From NCBI GenBank assembly GCA_002011085.2, contig MTMB02000001.1, positions 1,430,446 through 1,494,445 on the forward strand: a stretch of DNA of 64,000 nt. Direction: 5' to 3'. The position numbers and the translations under genes are program-made. Within the stretch, counting starts at the first letter, position 1, and the number at the start of each line of letters is the position of its first letter. This document shows, one piece after another, positions 1-9,010 of this stretch. This DNA comes from Candidatus Geothermarchaeum rappei. GTDB lineage: Archaea; Thermoproteota; Nitrososphaeria; Geothermarchaeales; JDFR-13. The notes below the pieces were generated by a model, which was not told the origin of the DNA, searched no databases, and saw only the letters and a program-made list of their open reading frames with translations.

Positions 1-369
1 CTTACGCCTGAAGAAGTTGAGGAAATAGCCTTGAAACTCGCCAAAGAGGGGAAGTATCCCTCTGAGATCGGTATGATTTTGAGGGATCAATATGGTATAC
101 CCACTTTTAAACAAGTCACCGGTAAGAAGCTAACTAAGTTTTTACAGGAACATGGGATAAAATATGAATATCCAGAGGATCTCGCTAGGCTTATTGAGAA
201 GGCTAAGAACCTCACTAATCATCTTAAGGTACATAGGAAAGATTATCGTAACAAGCATTCTTTAGAGTTGATAGAAGCGAAGATACATCATTTATCAAAG
301 TATTATAAAAGAAGGGGTTTACTTCCTCAGAAATGGAGATATAGGACTGTAGTAGCTAGGGTAGAGTAA
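1..369 (+). CDS. rps15: 30S ribosomal protein S15 (uS15), 5' end outside window
   Basis: Small-subunit ribosomal protein of the archaeal S15/eukaryotic S13 type, which binds 16S rRNA in the central domain. The frame is open from base 1, so the N-terminus lies upstream; 122 residues are visible. The fold is clear from PSEIGMILRDQYGIP, followed by KKLTKFLQEHGI and the S15 core with HRKDYRNKHSLELIE and YYKRRGLLP. Nothing is unusual. It is followed after about 100 bp by the recJ-like gene, a neighbourhood often seen in archaea. Confidence 0.95.
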   Translation, partial: LTPEEVEEIALKLAKEGKYPSEIGMILRDQYGIPTFKQVTGKKLTKFLQEHGIKYEYPEDLARLIEKAKNLTNHLKVHRKDYRNKHSLELIEAKIHHLSKYYKRRGLLPQKWRYRTVVARVE

Positions 370-470
370 AACTTTCTGTACATTTGATACTCAGCTATTT
401 TCCCCTTTATAGAGGCATGTATACTGGCTATAAAAATACCCTCCTATGCATCTATTTATTTGGATAGGGG

Positions 471-1907
471 ATGTCGGAGAAAAAAACGGATCAACTTCTC
501 AGGGACATAAAGAAATTGGCTATAATGATGTCTAACGCTGCTGAACCAGTGGCTGTCCTCACACATTATGATGCTGATGGACTCGCATCTGGAGGGGCAA
601 CGGCCAGATTCTTATCTAAAACCGAAAAACTGTTTATATTAAGAAGTACAGCCTCACTGTCCGAAGACGTTTTAAATGCCTTCTTCAGTATTAGGGCGAA
701 GACCTACGTTATTCAAGATATGGGTAGTGGAGACCTAAAGATGATATATTCAAAGTGGAAAAACACTAATTCAAAACTGCTGGTGATTATTGACCATCAC
801 AAAATACTTGAGGAGCCTCCTCAGGATAAGAGAGTGGTTATAGTTAATCCAGAGATGTATGGGATAGATGGTGGTAGAATAGGCTGTACCTCGGTATTAG
901 CTAGCCTCATGGGGTACTATGGATTGGGTGAGAGAGACCCTTATTTCTTAGAAATAGGGGTGGTAGGTGCAGCTGGAGACATGCAAATGCAGAATGGGGC
1001 TGTGGGAGTCAACGAGTATTTACTAAGGCTAGCTGAGGGAAAAGGTATTGTAAAGAAGGAAACCGAATTTGTATTCTTCACCCTTCGTAGACTACCGGTG
1101 TTTAAGGCCATAGTATGGAATTTGGTGCCTTATATTCCGGGTTTCTCAAATAGAGAGGATATAGGTCTAAACATTGTGAGGAAAGCAGGTATTAGAATTA
1201 GGAATAGAAGTGGAGAGTACGTTACTGTTGCAGAGCTTACGGAGGAGGAGAAGACAAGGATACTCGAAGTAATTATAAAGTATATTGCCAGCCTTGGTAT
1301 TGATGGTCTTAGCTCCAATGACTTTCTAGTAGATGTGCTATATCTTCCACTTGAAGAAGACCCGTATCTTCAAACTGCAATAGAGTTTTCTAACATGATT
1401 AGTAGCTGCGGAAGAATGGATAGAGAAGATGTAGGGATTGCATTGTCAGCGGGTTCTAGAGGAGAGATCCTAATGGAGGCGAAGAAAATAATCGAGGAGA
1501 GGAGGAAGATACTAGGAAAATACTTGGATATGGCAGAACGATCCATCAAGATCTATGATGGAATGCTTGTTATTGTTGATTTAACTGAAAAAGATTTCTC
1601 TGTTAAATTCTCTGGAACTATATCAACAATATTCTCAAGATCACTAACCTATGGAGATAAGATTATACTAGTTTTGTCTTCTGACGAGGCCGGCGATATA
1701 CACCTTTCAAGCAGGGCACCTCGAAAACTGGTTGATAAGGGGCTGGATCTATCCAAGATCATGAGAAAGATCTCAGAGGAGCTAGGTGGGAGAGGAGGAG
1801 GACATAATATCGCGGCAGGAGCTACAATTCCAGTTGAGGATAGCAGTAAGATAATAGAGAAAATACGAGAGTATATCAAGGAGGAGATTGCTCGAATTGA
1901 GGGTTAA
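471..1907 (+). CDS. RecJ-like DHH-family single-strand exonuclease (GAN type)
   Basis: 478 aa, close to the usual length of archaeal RecJ homologues such as the GINS-associated nuclease of Thermococcales. The DHH phosphoesterase motifs are visible: LTHYDADG near residue 31, IIDHHK near residue 106, and the C-terminal DHHA1 signature GGRGGGHNIAAGA near residue 441. The family hydrolyses single-stranded DNA (or RNA) with Mn2+ and is tied to the replisome. The ATG follows GATAGGGG. The gene sits between S15 and a KEOPS subunit gene that overlaps its 3' end, so it is probably co-transcribed with both. Whether its substrate is DNA, RNA or oligonucleotides cannot be told from sequence. Confidence 0.9.
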   Translation: MSEKKTDQLLRDIKKLAIMMSNAAEPVAVLTHYDADGLASGGATARFLSKTEKLFILRSTASLSEDVLNAFFSIRAKTYVIQDMGSGDLKMIYSKWKNTNSKLLVIIDHHKILEEPPQDKRVVIVNPEMYGIDGGRIGCTSVLASLMGYYGLGERDPYFLEIGVVGAAGDMQMQNGAVGVNEYLLRLAEGKGIVKKETEFVFFTLRRLPVFKAIVWNLVPYIPGFSNREDIGLNIVRKAGIRIRNRSGEYVTVAELTEEEKTRILEVIIKYIASLGIDGLSSNDFLVDVLYLPLEEDPYLQTAIEFSNMISSCGRMDREDVGIALSAGSRGEILMEAKKIIEERRKILGKYLDMAERSIKIYDGMLVIVDLTEKDFSVKFSGTISTIFSRSLTYGDKIILVLSSDEAGDIHLSSRAPRKLVDKGLDLSKIMRKISEELGGRGGGHNIAAGATIPVEDSSKIIEKIREYIKEEIARIEG

Positions 1908-2151
1908 GGCAAAGGCGAAGATACTTATTAGAGAAATACCTAGTAAGCGGGACGTAGAGAGTATAGTTAAGTCTCTAGCTCCTGATAACGTAGGGATAGA
2001 AGAAACTACGAGAATCATAATAGGAGAGGAAGATAATGGTATCTCTATAGTTGTAGAAGCGGATTGTAAATTAGGGTCATTTATACATACAATGGATGAC
2101 CTACTAAGATGTCTAGCAACATCATTGAGAACGATCCTAGAAAACCCTTAG
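1897..2151 (+). CDS. pcc1: KEOPS complex subunit Pcc1
   Basis: Small protein (84 aa) with the pattern of Pcc1, the dimerising subunit of the KEOPS/EKC complex that makes t6A at tRNA position 37. The repeated strand-helix arrangement and the ending DDLLRCLATSLRTIL fit the family. Two in-frame TTG codons could start it. TTG at 1897 is preferred because the AAGGAGGAG element ending at 1886 is 10 nt upstream; TTG at 1888 would leave a 1-nt spacer. It overlaps the end of recJ, indicating translational coupling. The short length limits certainty. Confidence 0.75.
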   Translation: MRVKAKAKILIREIPSKRDVESIVKSLAPDNVGIEETTRIIIGEEDNGISIVVEADCKLGSFIHTMDDLLRCLATSLRTILENP

Positions 2152-2256
2152 TGTAAAAGGGATGCTACTATATTTTTATATATAGTGTAAAATGAACATC
2201 TTTATATACCAGAGTTGGAAAATGAGATTAAAAAGAGGGGATTGGTGAAGTAGAAA

Positions 2257-2895
2257 ATGGTAAAGAGAAGATATAGAAGAGCTACAAGGGGAAAGAAAAA
2301 GTATTATTATACAGTTAAGAGCCCGGAGATACTAGGAGGGGTATTACTTAATGATGTAATAACAACAGACCCGAAGTATCTCATCGGGAGGACATATGAA
2401 ACCCTATTAGCAGATTTGACAGGCGATTTGAAACACCAGTTTATTAAAGTCCGTTTTAAAATAGTTGATTTAGACGGTGAGATAGCAAAAACCATCTACA
2501 TAGGCCACGAATACTTTAGGGAATATGAGAAATCGCTAATTATGAGAGGAACAACTTATGTAGAAGCGATTCGAGATGTAAAGACTAAGGATGGATATAA
2601 GTATAGGATTAGAGTCGGGGTTTATACAACTAAAAGAATAAATAATTCTAGAAAGAAGGCTATTAGGAGGCTTGTTTTCCAGCTTCTAGATAAATGGGCT
2701 GCTAGGAGCGATAATGAGACGTTCATTAAAGATATGCTTTTCGGCAAGATAGATGAAGAGATTAAGAAGCTAGCTAGGAAGGTATATCCTATTAGAGAAG
2801 GAACTGGCGTAATGAAGGTAAAGCTTGTGGAGATACCGAAGAAAGAAGAAAAGGAAGAGGAGCCTGGAGAAGAAGTTATTGAGATGAAACAATAG
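2257..2895 (+). CDS. rps3ae: 30S ribosomal protein S3Ae (eS1)
   Basis: 212 aa, a normal length for archaeal eS1. Recognisable from the basic N-terminus, GRTYETLLADLTGD, HQFIKVRFKI and the central RINNSRKKAIRR segment. The acidic-basic C-terminal tail (KKEEKEEEPGEE) is usual for the family. It sits at the mRNA exit region of the 30S subunit. The 105-bp gap before it holds TATA-like TTTATATACC near 2211-2220, so it probably has its own promoter. Its last 20 bp overlap the 3' end of the convergent GTPase gene. Confidence 0.95.
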   Translation: MVKRRYRRATRGKKKYYYTVKSPEILGGVLLNDVITTDPKYLIGRTYETLLADLTGDLKHQFIKVRFKIVDLDGEIAKTIYIGHEYFREYEKSLIMRGTTYVEAIRDVKTKDGYKYRIRVGVYTTKRINNSRKKAIRRLVFQLLDKWAARSDNETFIKDMLFGKIDEEIKKLARKVYPIREGTGVMKVKLVEIPKKEEKEEEPGEEVIEMKQ

Positions 2896-4072
2896 ATACT
2901 ACATCCCCATTTTTAAGCACATAGTCTCCTTTCAAACGGAGCTTCTTCCTAACATCAAGCCCATATAAGAAGCTTTTACCTACATCCGTGTGAATTATAT
3001 AGGCGAAATCCTTTAAAGTTGTACCTTTAGGTACTAGATATGCATCTGGTAGGATGTTCCCATCCTTATCACTAAGTCTATTTGGATCCCTTACAGGATA
3101 TACTACAATATAGTCTAAGACGTCGAAAACAACGTGATTAATGAGAGGCTGGACACCGGTACCCCCGTATTTCTCGAAAATAAGCTGGTTTATTTTATCA
3201 AGAGCTTTAATGCGCTTCTCATCCAATGCATCCCGTTTAATTATCTCGAAACTAGAGTCGCCGGGTAGATAACGAATTATATCTTGAGATACAAGCTTCT
3301 TCAATACGAGTTCAGATACTGCACTAATTGGGATAACATCATATCCAGCTTCTCTAATTCGTTTTATATTTTCCTCTGCATATGGAAAATCAATTTTATT
3401 AGCTGCTATAACCATAGGCTTTCCCTTATCAAGTAATAGTTCAGTAAATCTTTTGATACACTCATCATTCCATTTAGGCAGATGACCACATTCAGATTCC
3501 ACTGTTTTATACGCCTCTGATATGACACCGCGGCTGAACTTTAATCCAGATAATTTCTCCTCTAATGCCTCAACCGGATCTCTCCTAAGGAGAGAGACAG
3601 ACTTGTAGACTGCATCCCAATGCTTTTTTACGATGGATAACACCCATTGAACCAGCTCACGCCTAAGAAAAGCTATGTCATCCAGGGGATCGTGTGTACC
3701 GGGGGATACGGGCCTTCCCTCAATATCAGTTGATCCTGAGGCATCAATAACATGGATTAATGCATCTGCCATGCTAATTTTGTTTAGAAAACGGTTTCCA
3801 AGCCCCCTCCCTTTCCATGCATCTGGGACAAGGCCAGCGGTATCGATTATTTTTACCGGGATGAATCGTATCCCATCAATACATATAGAGTTCTTGGGAT
3901 TGTCCTCGACACCAAACTCTCTACATACACAGCTTATCCGTACATGCCCTATACCAACGTGAGAATCGATAGTCGTAAATGGGTAATTAGCTATTGGAAC
4001 ATCAACCATGGTTAATGCTGAAAATAATGTTGATTTACCAACATTGGGTTTTCCGACGATGCCTATCTCCAT
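2876..4072 (-). CDS. Archaeal YchF/Obg-like GTPase with TGS domain
   Basis: 398 aa translation-factor-type GTPase. G1 is GKPNVGKST at the N-terminus, G3 is DTAGLV near residue 82, and the base-specificity motif NKID lies near residue 226. The C-terminal third is a TGS domain (YLVPKGTTLKDFAY). The archaeal Obg/YchF-like proteins associate with ribosomes; the cellular role is not settled. The NKxD motif is normal, unlike bacterial YchF, which has NxxE and prefers ATP. It is convergent with S3Ae, overlapping by 20 bp, and divergent from the hydroxyacid dehydrogenase. Confidence 0.9.
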   Translation of the reverse strand: MEIGIVGKPNVGKSTLFSALTMVDVPIANYPFTTIDSHVGIGHVRISCVCREFGVEDNPKNSICIDGIRFIPVKIIDTAGLVPDAWKGRGLGNRFLNKISMADALIHVIDASGSTDIEGRPVSPGTHDPLDDIAFLRRELVQWVLSIVKKHWDAVYKSVSLLRRDPVEALEEKLSGLKFSRGVISEAYKTVESECGHLPKWNDECIKRFTELLLDKGKPMVIAANKIDFPYAEENIKRIREAGYDVIPISAVSELVLKKLVSQDIIRYLPGDSSFEIIKRDALDEKRIKALDKINQLIFEKYGGTGVQPLINHVVFDVLDYIVVYPVRDPNRLSDKDGNILPDAYLVPKGTTLKDFAYIIHTDVGKSFLYGLDVRKKLRLKGDYVLKNGDVVSIVSSQ

Positions 4073-4149
4073 ACCTGATTACCTTAATTAACTATATACA
4101 TTCATAAAATAATTTTATAATAATGTGTTCCCGTGGAGGGAGACCAACT

Positions 4150-5064
4150 GTGATGGGGCTAATTACAGATAAAGTCCAAAAAATACTTCTAGAGCTCCTT
4201 GAGAAAGAGGGAATCAAGTTTGACTACTTACCCGATATAGAAAAGGATGACCTTATAAGAATCATTGGAAACTACGACTTTATAATCGTTAGAAGTAGAA
4301 CGAAGATAAATAAAGAGATTTTAGATAAAGCGGTAAACCTTAAGGTAATCATTAGATATGGTGTAGGCCTAGATAATATAGATGTTAATTATGCTAAGGA
4401 AAAAGGGATAAGAGTCTTTAATACCCCGAGGGCTTTTACGGAGGCTGTTGCTGAATTGACCTTAGCTATGATGCTAGGGTTATTAAGAGGAGTTGGAGAA
4501 GCACATTGCGGTATGAAAATGGGGAAATGGGAAAAAAAGAGGTTTTTTGGTCCTGAGTTGATGAATAAGACCGTTGCGATATTGGGATTCGGTAGGATTG
4601 GTAGGAGAGTAGCTGATCTCCTAACGCCGTTTAACGTAAAGATAATTGCATATGACATAGCCAATATACCGGAGGAGTACGTTGAAAAAGGGGTTATAGC
4701 AGCGGAGAGTATTGAGGAGGCTATTGTCAATGCAGATATTATTACTTTACATATGCCACTAACTAAGGATACCCATAACCTAATAAACATGGATTTGATA
4801 AAGAAGATGAAGAGAAAACCATTTATAATTAACACAGCCAGAGGGGCCATTGTCAACATTGATGATGTTAAAAAGGCCATTAAGGAAGGTATTATACGTG
4901 GAATTGCATTGGATGTATATCCTGAGGAACCGCCTAAGGATGAGGAGTTGAGGAATCTATCAAATGTACTGATGACGCCTCATATAGGTGCACAGACATA
5001 CGAGGCCTATGAGAGAGCGGCATATGAAGTGATAAATATCCTAAAAGAAAATCTTATGGGTTGA
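4150..5064 (+). CDS. serA: D-2-hydroxyacid dehydrogenase, probably D-3-phosphoglycerate dehydrogenase
   Basis: NAD-dependent D-isomer 2-hydroxyacid dehydrogenase of about 304 aa. The Rossmann motif GFGRIGRRVADLL, HMPLT, INTARGAIV and the C-terminal catalytic stretch TPHIGAQTYEA are all present. The short form without ACT domains is common for archaeal SerA. An in-frame ATG at 4123 would add 9 residues, but GGAGGG at 4135-4140 places the start at GTG 4150 or ATG 4153. Glyoxylate/hydroxypyruvate reductase is an alternative, since the family cannot be separated firmly by motif. Monocistronic as far as can be seen. Confidence 0.8.
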   Translation: MMGLITDKVQKILLELLEKEGIKFDYLPDIEKDDLIRIIGNYDFIIVRSRTKINKEILDKAVNLKVIIRYGVGLDNIDVNYAKEKGIRVFNTPRAFTEAVAELTLAMMLGLLRGVGEAHCGMKMGKWEKKRFFGPELMNKTVAILGFGRIGRRVADLLTPFNVKIIAYDIANIPEEYVEKGVIAAESIEEAIVNADIITLHMPLTKDTHNLINMDLIKKMKRKPFIINTARGAIVNIDDVKKAIKEGIIRGIALDVYPEEPPKDEELRNLSNVLMTPHIGAQTYEAYERAAYEVINILKENLMG

Positions 5065-5172
5065 AACAGTATCCTACATGCCATTAGACTGAAATCTTTA
5101 TATAAACTTTAGCTTAAAACTTTATATGCTAAAAGAATGTAATATAATGAAGCCAGAATAGGTGCATATAAT

Positions 5173-5610
5173 ATGAGTATGTACAAATATATCGCGGAGA
5201 CATGGAAGAAACTAAGGACGACCCCAGAGTTCAAGAGATATATGACTCTGAAAAGAATGGAGTGGAGACGTGGTAAAACTGTACAGAGGATTGAGAGACC
5301 GACTAGGCCAGATAGGGCACATGCATTGGGGTATAAGGCTAAGCAGGGATATATCGTTGTAAGAGTACGTGTATCTAAGGGTGGGCTGAGTAAGATACCA
5401 CCAACCTTAGGAAGGAGGCAGAAAAGAACTGGTATATCAAAGATAAAGAGGCAGAAGTCTATGCAAACCATTGCGGAGGAAAGGGCTAAGAGGAAATATA
5501 GGAATATGACGGTTCTAGGGTCCTATTATTTGGGTGAAGACGGTAGATATAGATGGTATGAGGTTATACTCAGAGACGATCATCATCCTGCAGTGAAATC
5601 TAGTAAATAA
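5173..5610 (+). CDS. rpl15e: 50S ribosomal protein L15e
   Basis: 145 aa basic protein matching eL15: MYKYIAETWKKL at the N-terminus, IERPTRPDRAHALGYKAKQG and VRVRVSKGG in the middle, and YYLGEDGRYRWYEVIL near the end. eL15 is an archaeal/eukaryotic large-subunit protein bound to 23S rRNA. Two TATA-like elements, TTTATATAAAC near 5098 and CTTTATATGC near 5120, precede it, and a GGTG lies 8 nt before the ATG. It converges on truD with only 7 bp between the stops. Confidence 0.95.
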   Translation: MSMYKYIAETWKKLRTTPEFKRYMTLKRMEWRRGKTVQRIERPTRPDRAHALGYKAKQGYIVVRVRVSKGGLSKIPPTLGRRQKRTGISKIKRQKSMQTIAEERAKRKYRNMTVLGSYYLGEDGRYRWYEVILRDDHHPAVKSSK

Positions 5611-5617
5611 AATTAAA

Positions 5618-6760
5618 TTAGAAACCTTGTGCACTTGGATCAGGCGGTTTTACAATTTCTCTAATTAGTATAGTCGCGTACATTCCCCTTTCTAAACCAA
5701 AGACAAGCCGCATATCCTCCTCTTCCTTGTAGTAACTTAGTTGAAAAACATTTAGTGATGCACGTCTAAATCCTCCGTAGATACGTAGATCCCCATGTTC
5801 TCTCAAGTAGAAATCACGAAGTACAACACCTTCCTCTTTAATTAATTCCATGTAATATTTGTCCATTACACGCTCATTTTTCAACCGATGCATATAACCC
5901 AATATGGGAATAAGTGGAGGATGGGAGGACTCCTCATTTCTGCATATTTCGATACCGTGGCTAGACATATAATAGTCGCCAGAGACACACCGGTCTATAG
6001 GAAGACCATCCATTATTCTTTTGCTTAGTACGATATTAAATAGATAGGACTGATAGGCGTTAACAAGGAAACGGATATGATGTTTTGGTAATTTAGATAA
6101 ATGTTTAAATGCACTTTCTTTGGAGTCTATTCTGACTCCTGGAAAAACCTTTTTAACCGCATCTATGAAATCTTGAGCAAGATACTTTGCTGCATCGGGA
6201 TACTCGCATCTTCCTCTAGTTAAAATTAGCTTTCCTAGAACATGATTTAGCCTATGAACACCAAATCTTTGGTAACCAAAGAAGTTGGGTAGTCTAGATG
6301 GAGAATACACCTGAAAGAAATTCTCTAAAAAACGACCGTCCTTTAGGTTCCATAGCCGTATATCAAATTTGTTTCCGTACAGAATAGACCTAGTGATAAG
6401 CTCTGGAGATATATAACCTACTATCGAAAAGTCAATTACCATTTTAGACAGAGCTTGCTTTAATTTACCTACTATAGATTTATGTACAAATAAATATTGA
6501 ATTGCTGTTGAAAACTTGTCTTTCAGACCTAGGAAGAAGACCTTTTTCCTAGGTATCCCGAAAGAAGATAACTTCTCGATGAGGAGAGAAGTATCCACTC
6601 CATATGGTTTTTTAATTCTCATTAACACATATGTCTTTGTCGTAGCGTCCTCATTTATAAGAGAAAGATAATTTTCATCTAGGATCTCCTCGACTATAAA
6701 GTCCCCCTCAGCACGTTTTAGATATACATTAGGGATAGGTCTAGTTCTAGACACATACAC
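5618..6760 (-). CDS. truD: tRNA pseudouridine synthase D
   Basis: 380 aa TruD-type pseudouridine synthase that modifies U13 of tRNA in bacteria and U35/U13 in related eukaryotic and archaeal enzymes. The TruD catalytic segment FLGLKDKFSTAIQYL (near residue 98, with the catalytic Asp) and the family motif NFFGYQRFGVHRLNHVLG are visible, together with the inserted TRUD subdomain. The GTG start at 6760 has AGGT a few bases upstream; a second in-frame GTG lies two codons later. It follows pth2 by 35 bp on the same strand and is probably co-transcribed. Confidence 0.9.
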   Translation of the reverse strand: MYVSRTRPIPNVYLKRAEGDFIVEEILDENYLSLINEDATTKTYVLMRIKKPYGVDTSLLIEKLSSFGIPRKKVFFLGLKDKFSTAIQYLFVHKSIVGKLKQALSKMVIDFSIVGYISPELITRSILYGNKFDIRLWNLKDGRFLENFFQVYSPSRLPNFFGYQRFGVHRLNHVLGKLILTRGRCEYPDAAKYLAQDFIDAVKKVFPGVRIDSKESAFKHLSKLPKHHIRFLVNAYQSYLFNIVLSKRIMDGLPIDRCVSGDYYMSSHGIEICRNEESSHPPLIPILGYMHRLKNERVMDKYYMELIKEEGVVLRDFYLREHGDLRIYGGFRRASLNVFQLSYYKEEEDMRLVFGLERGMYATILIREIVKPPDPSAQGF

Positions 6761-6795
6761 ATGAAGACCTATAACCCTATCTTCAAACGGAGGGG

Positions 6796-7164
6796 TTATA
6801 GAAGCTTTAATTCCCCCGTCACCTCATCTATGATGTGTTTGGGAGCAGGGCCTATACCTATACATGTTACGGTCCCCGGTGGAAGCTCTGTGAGACCTGC
6901 ATCTTGAATAACAGCCGTGATCAAACCAAGCTCATCAGCCTTATCTCTAACTTCATATAACTCTTTTAGCCCACTTACTTTTACAACTACCTTAGGCTGT
7001 TTATTATTCAGCCATTCCTTTGCATATTCAGGTTTCTCCATAAGGGTTTTATAAAAACTAGATACAGATGCATGAGCTACTTGGACCGCTAATTTCCCTT
7101 TACTCATCTTAAGGTCACTTCTAACTACTATTACTTGTTTGTAGTCATACTTGAAGAGAGACAT
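6796..7164 (-). CDS. pth2: Peptidyl-tRNA hydrolase 2
   Basis: 122 aa archaeal/eukaryotic-type Pth2, which releases tRNA from aborted peptidyl-tRNA. Family landmarks: VVRSDLKMSKGKLAVQVAHA near the N-terminus, the KVVVKV strand, and the end TAVIQDAGLTELPPGTVTCI followed by GIGPAPKHIID. Length is typical. ATG 7164 is preceded on its strand by GGTGGATTAAG. It is the promoter-proximal gene of a pth2-truD pair and is divergent from the reductase gene starting at 7235. Confidence 0.95.
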   Translation of the reverse strand: MSLFKYDYKQVIVVRSDLKMSKGKLAVQVAHASVSSFYKTLMEKPEYAKEWLNNKQPKVVVKVSGLKELYEVRDKADELGLITAVIQDAGLTELPPGTVTCIGIGPAPKHIIDEVTGELKLL

Positions 7165-7234
7165 CTTAATCCACCTAAACCAAAAATATTTTAATTAAAT
7201 ATTGGGTTAAAAAGTCATGAGGAGAGGAGAACTA

Positions 7235-8359
7235 ATGGCAAGAGAGGTCGTTATTATAGGTGGGGGGCCAGTCGGACTGCTAACGGGGATTAAATTACTG
7301 GAAAAAGGGTTCGAAGTAAAAATATATGAGGAGGATAAACAGGTAGGGTATCCTCAGCATTGTACAGGAATAATTAGTTTTAAAACTCTAGAGCTTTATC
7401 CAATAGAGGGACAGAACCTGATTATCAATAAGTTACGTGGAGTAAGGTTGAGGATATCCAATAAGTTTTTAGAGGAATATGTTGCCTCCACCCCCAAGGC
7501 GATAGTTATAGACAGGATATTGTTTGAGAAAAAGTTGTATTGGAAGTTTATCGATATGGGTGGGGAGGTCTACTTAGAAAAAAAGACAATCCCCAAGATT
7601 TTAGCGGATGACGTTAAAAAGAAAAACGGGGTAGTTATCAATGCAGGAGGGGCAAAGGAACTCATTAAAAGCGGTTATAAAGATATATTAACTGGCTTTC
7701 AGATGGATATAGAATCTATAGATAAGTGGATTAAAGATGATGTTACTGAGATATATGTAGATAAGGGATTGAATCCAGAGTATTTCTGCTGGATAACCCC
7801 CTTGGCAGATAATTATATGAGGATAGGTACAGCCTCATCTGGAAGAGTAAGGGATACTTTACATCGAATTAATGAAAACCTAGGGATACCGATAAATAGG
7901 GTTGTTAGAGAGTTCGGGGGAGTTGTTATTACAGGTGGACCTCGGAAAAAGTTTATGGATAAAAATATGATATATGTAGGGGATTCGGCTGGAATGAATA
8001 AGATTACTACTGGCGGTGGACTTAACTATGGAGGAAATGGAGCCATAATACTTACAGATATGTTATATAATGATGAGCTTACAAATTACAGGAGTAAGTG
8101 GATAGAGAAATTTAAACGTGAGCTACAGATTCAGGGCATCCTAAGAGAACTATTTCTAACGATGGATGAAGATGAGATTGTAGAAGCCATGACCATACTT
8201 AGCAAAACTGAGGTGTTTAATGCACTCCTTGCAACAGGAGACATGGATTATCACGCTAGTGACCTACATAAACTTTTATTTGAGAAGGATCTGATGAAGA
8301 TACTCCTTGGAAAGGGCAGGTTTCGGAGGATAATAAGGAAACTATTTACAAAAATTTAA
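7235..8359 (+). CDS. Geranylgeranyl reductase family FAD-dependent protein
   Basis: 374 aa flavoprotein of the geranylgeranyl reductase family, which in archaea saturates the isoprenoid chains of membrane lipids. The FAD Rossmann motif VIIGGGPVGLLTG is at the very N-terminus, and the second FAD motif YVGDSAGMNKITTGGG is near residue 248. YPQHCTG fits the family's conserved Cys-containing segment. ATG 7217 would add six residues, but the GGAGAGGAGA run lies between the two ATGs, so ATG 7235 is preferred. Which lipid intermediate it reduces cannot be read from sequence. Confidence 0.8.
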   Translation: MAREVVIIGGGPVGLLTGIKLLEKGFEVKIYEEDKQVGYPQHCTGIISFKTLELYPIEGQNLIINKLRGVRLRISNKFLEEYVASTPKAIVIDRILFEKKLYWKFIDMGGEVYLEKKTIPKILADDVKKKNGVVINAGGAKELIKSGYKDILTGFQMDIESIDKWIKDDVTEIYVDKGLNPEYFCWITPLADNYMRIGTASSGRVRDTLHRINENLGIPINRVVREFGGVVITGGPRKKFMDKNMIYVGDSAGMNKITTGGGLNYGGNGAIILTDMLYNDELTNYRSKWIEKFKRELQIQGILRELFLTMDEDEIVEAMTILSKTEVFNALLATGDMDYHASDLHKLLFEKDLMKILLGKGRFRRIIRKLFTKI

Positions 8360-8400
8360 TAAGGTATTAAGACATAAGCCTCATATTAAGGTGTGGAGAA

Positions 8401-8583
8401 GTGTCAGGAGAATTATATAAGCCCCCGACGTGCATATCATGTGGGAAAGTGATAACAGCATTCGAAAAATCAACTAAGTTTTACTGCCCAAACTGTGGCG
8501 AGATCCTAATATGGCGATGTGAAAAATGTAGGAGGTTTGCACGTCCATATACGTGCCCTAAATGCGGATTTACTGGTCCATAG
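8401..8583 (+). CDS. Small four-CxxC zinc-ribbon protein, EF-1beta operon partner
   Basis: 60 aa protein made almost entirely of two zinc ribbons: CISCGK, CPNCG, CEKC and CPKC. It matches the archaeal zinc-finger family (DUF1610, HVO_2753-like) usually encoded just before the elongation factor 1-beta gene. GTG start at 8401 with GGAG about 7 nt upstream. The stop is 12 bp before the EF-1beta ATG, so the two are surely one operon. The function is unknown; a role near translation is inferred only from the conserved context. Confidence 0.85.
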   Translation: MSGELYKPPTCISCGKVITAFEKSTKFYCPNCGEILIWRCEKCRRFARPYTCPKCGFTGP

Positions 8584-8595
8584 GTGGTGAAGAAA

Positions 8596-8871
8596 ATGGC
8601 GAAAATTAGGATAATTTATAAGATAATGCCTTCAGATGTTGAGAAGGAAACTCTAAATAAGATACTTGAGAACATTGAGATGATGGGCAAGGAAATGGGC
8701 TTCAAGTTAAATGATCATAGGATTGAGCCTGTGGCTTTTGGTTTAAACGCACTTAAGGTTCTATTAACGATAGAAGAGAAATCCGACGACCTATTAGATA
8801 GGATAGAAAAGAGATTAAATGAGATGGAGGAAATCAGTAGTATCGAGGTAATGGGTATGACAAGAGACTAG
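8596..8871 (+). CDS. ef1b: Elongation factor 1-beta (aEF-1beta)
   Basis: 91 aa guanine-nucleotide exchange factor domain for EF-1alpha, the usual size of the archaeal protein. KIRIIYKIMPSDVEKE at the start, RIEPVAFGLNALKVLLTI in the middle and the end SSIEVMGMTRD are family features. A GTG at 8584 is in frame, but ATG 8596 sits 5 nt behind GGTGGTGA and matches family starts. It is the second gene of an operon with the zinc-ribbon protein. Confidence 0.92.
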   Translation: MAKIRIIYKIMPSDVEKETLNKILENIEMMGKEMGFKLNDHRIEPVAFGLNALKVLLTIEEKSDDLLDRIEKRLNEMEEISSIEVMGMTRD

Positions 8872-8957
8872 TCTTCTAGAAACATGTAATTTATGGTACA
8901 TTATATTTATTATCAGAATATGTTTACTACTATTACAGATTGTATAGTTCAGTTTAT

Positions 8958-8977
8958 TCATCAATTATTTTTGATGA
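8958..8977. repeat. Perfect inverted repeat in the cdc48 leader
   Basis: TCATCAA (8958-8964), 6-nt loop, TTGATGA (8971-8977): a perfect 7-bp palindrome about 33 bp before the cdc48 start. A TATA-like stretch (ACATTATATTTATT) lies near 8899-8912, which would put the palindrome in the 5' leader. It could be an operator or a leader hairpin; nothing decides between them. Confidence 0.45.
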
Positions 8978-9010
8978 TGAATTGATTTAATATTATTGGG
9001 AGAAAGAGAA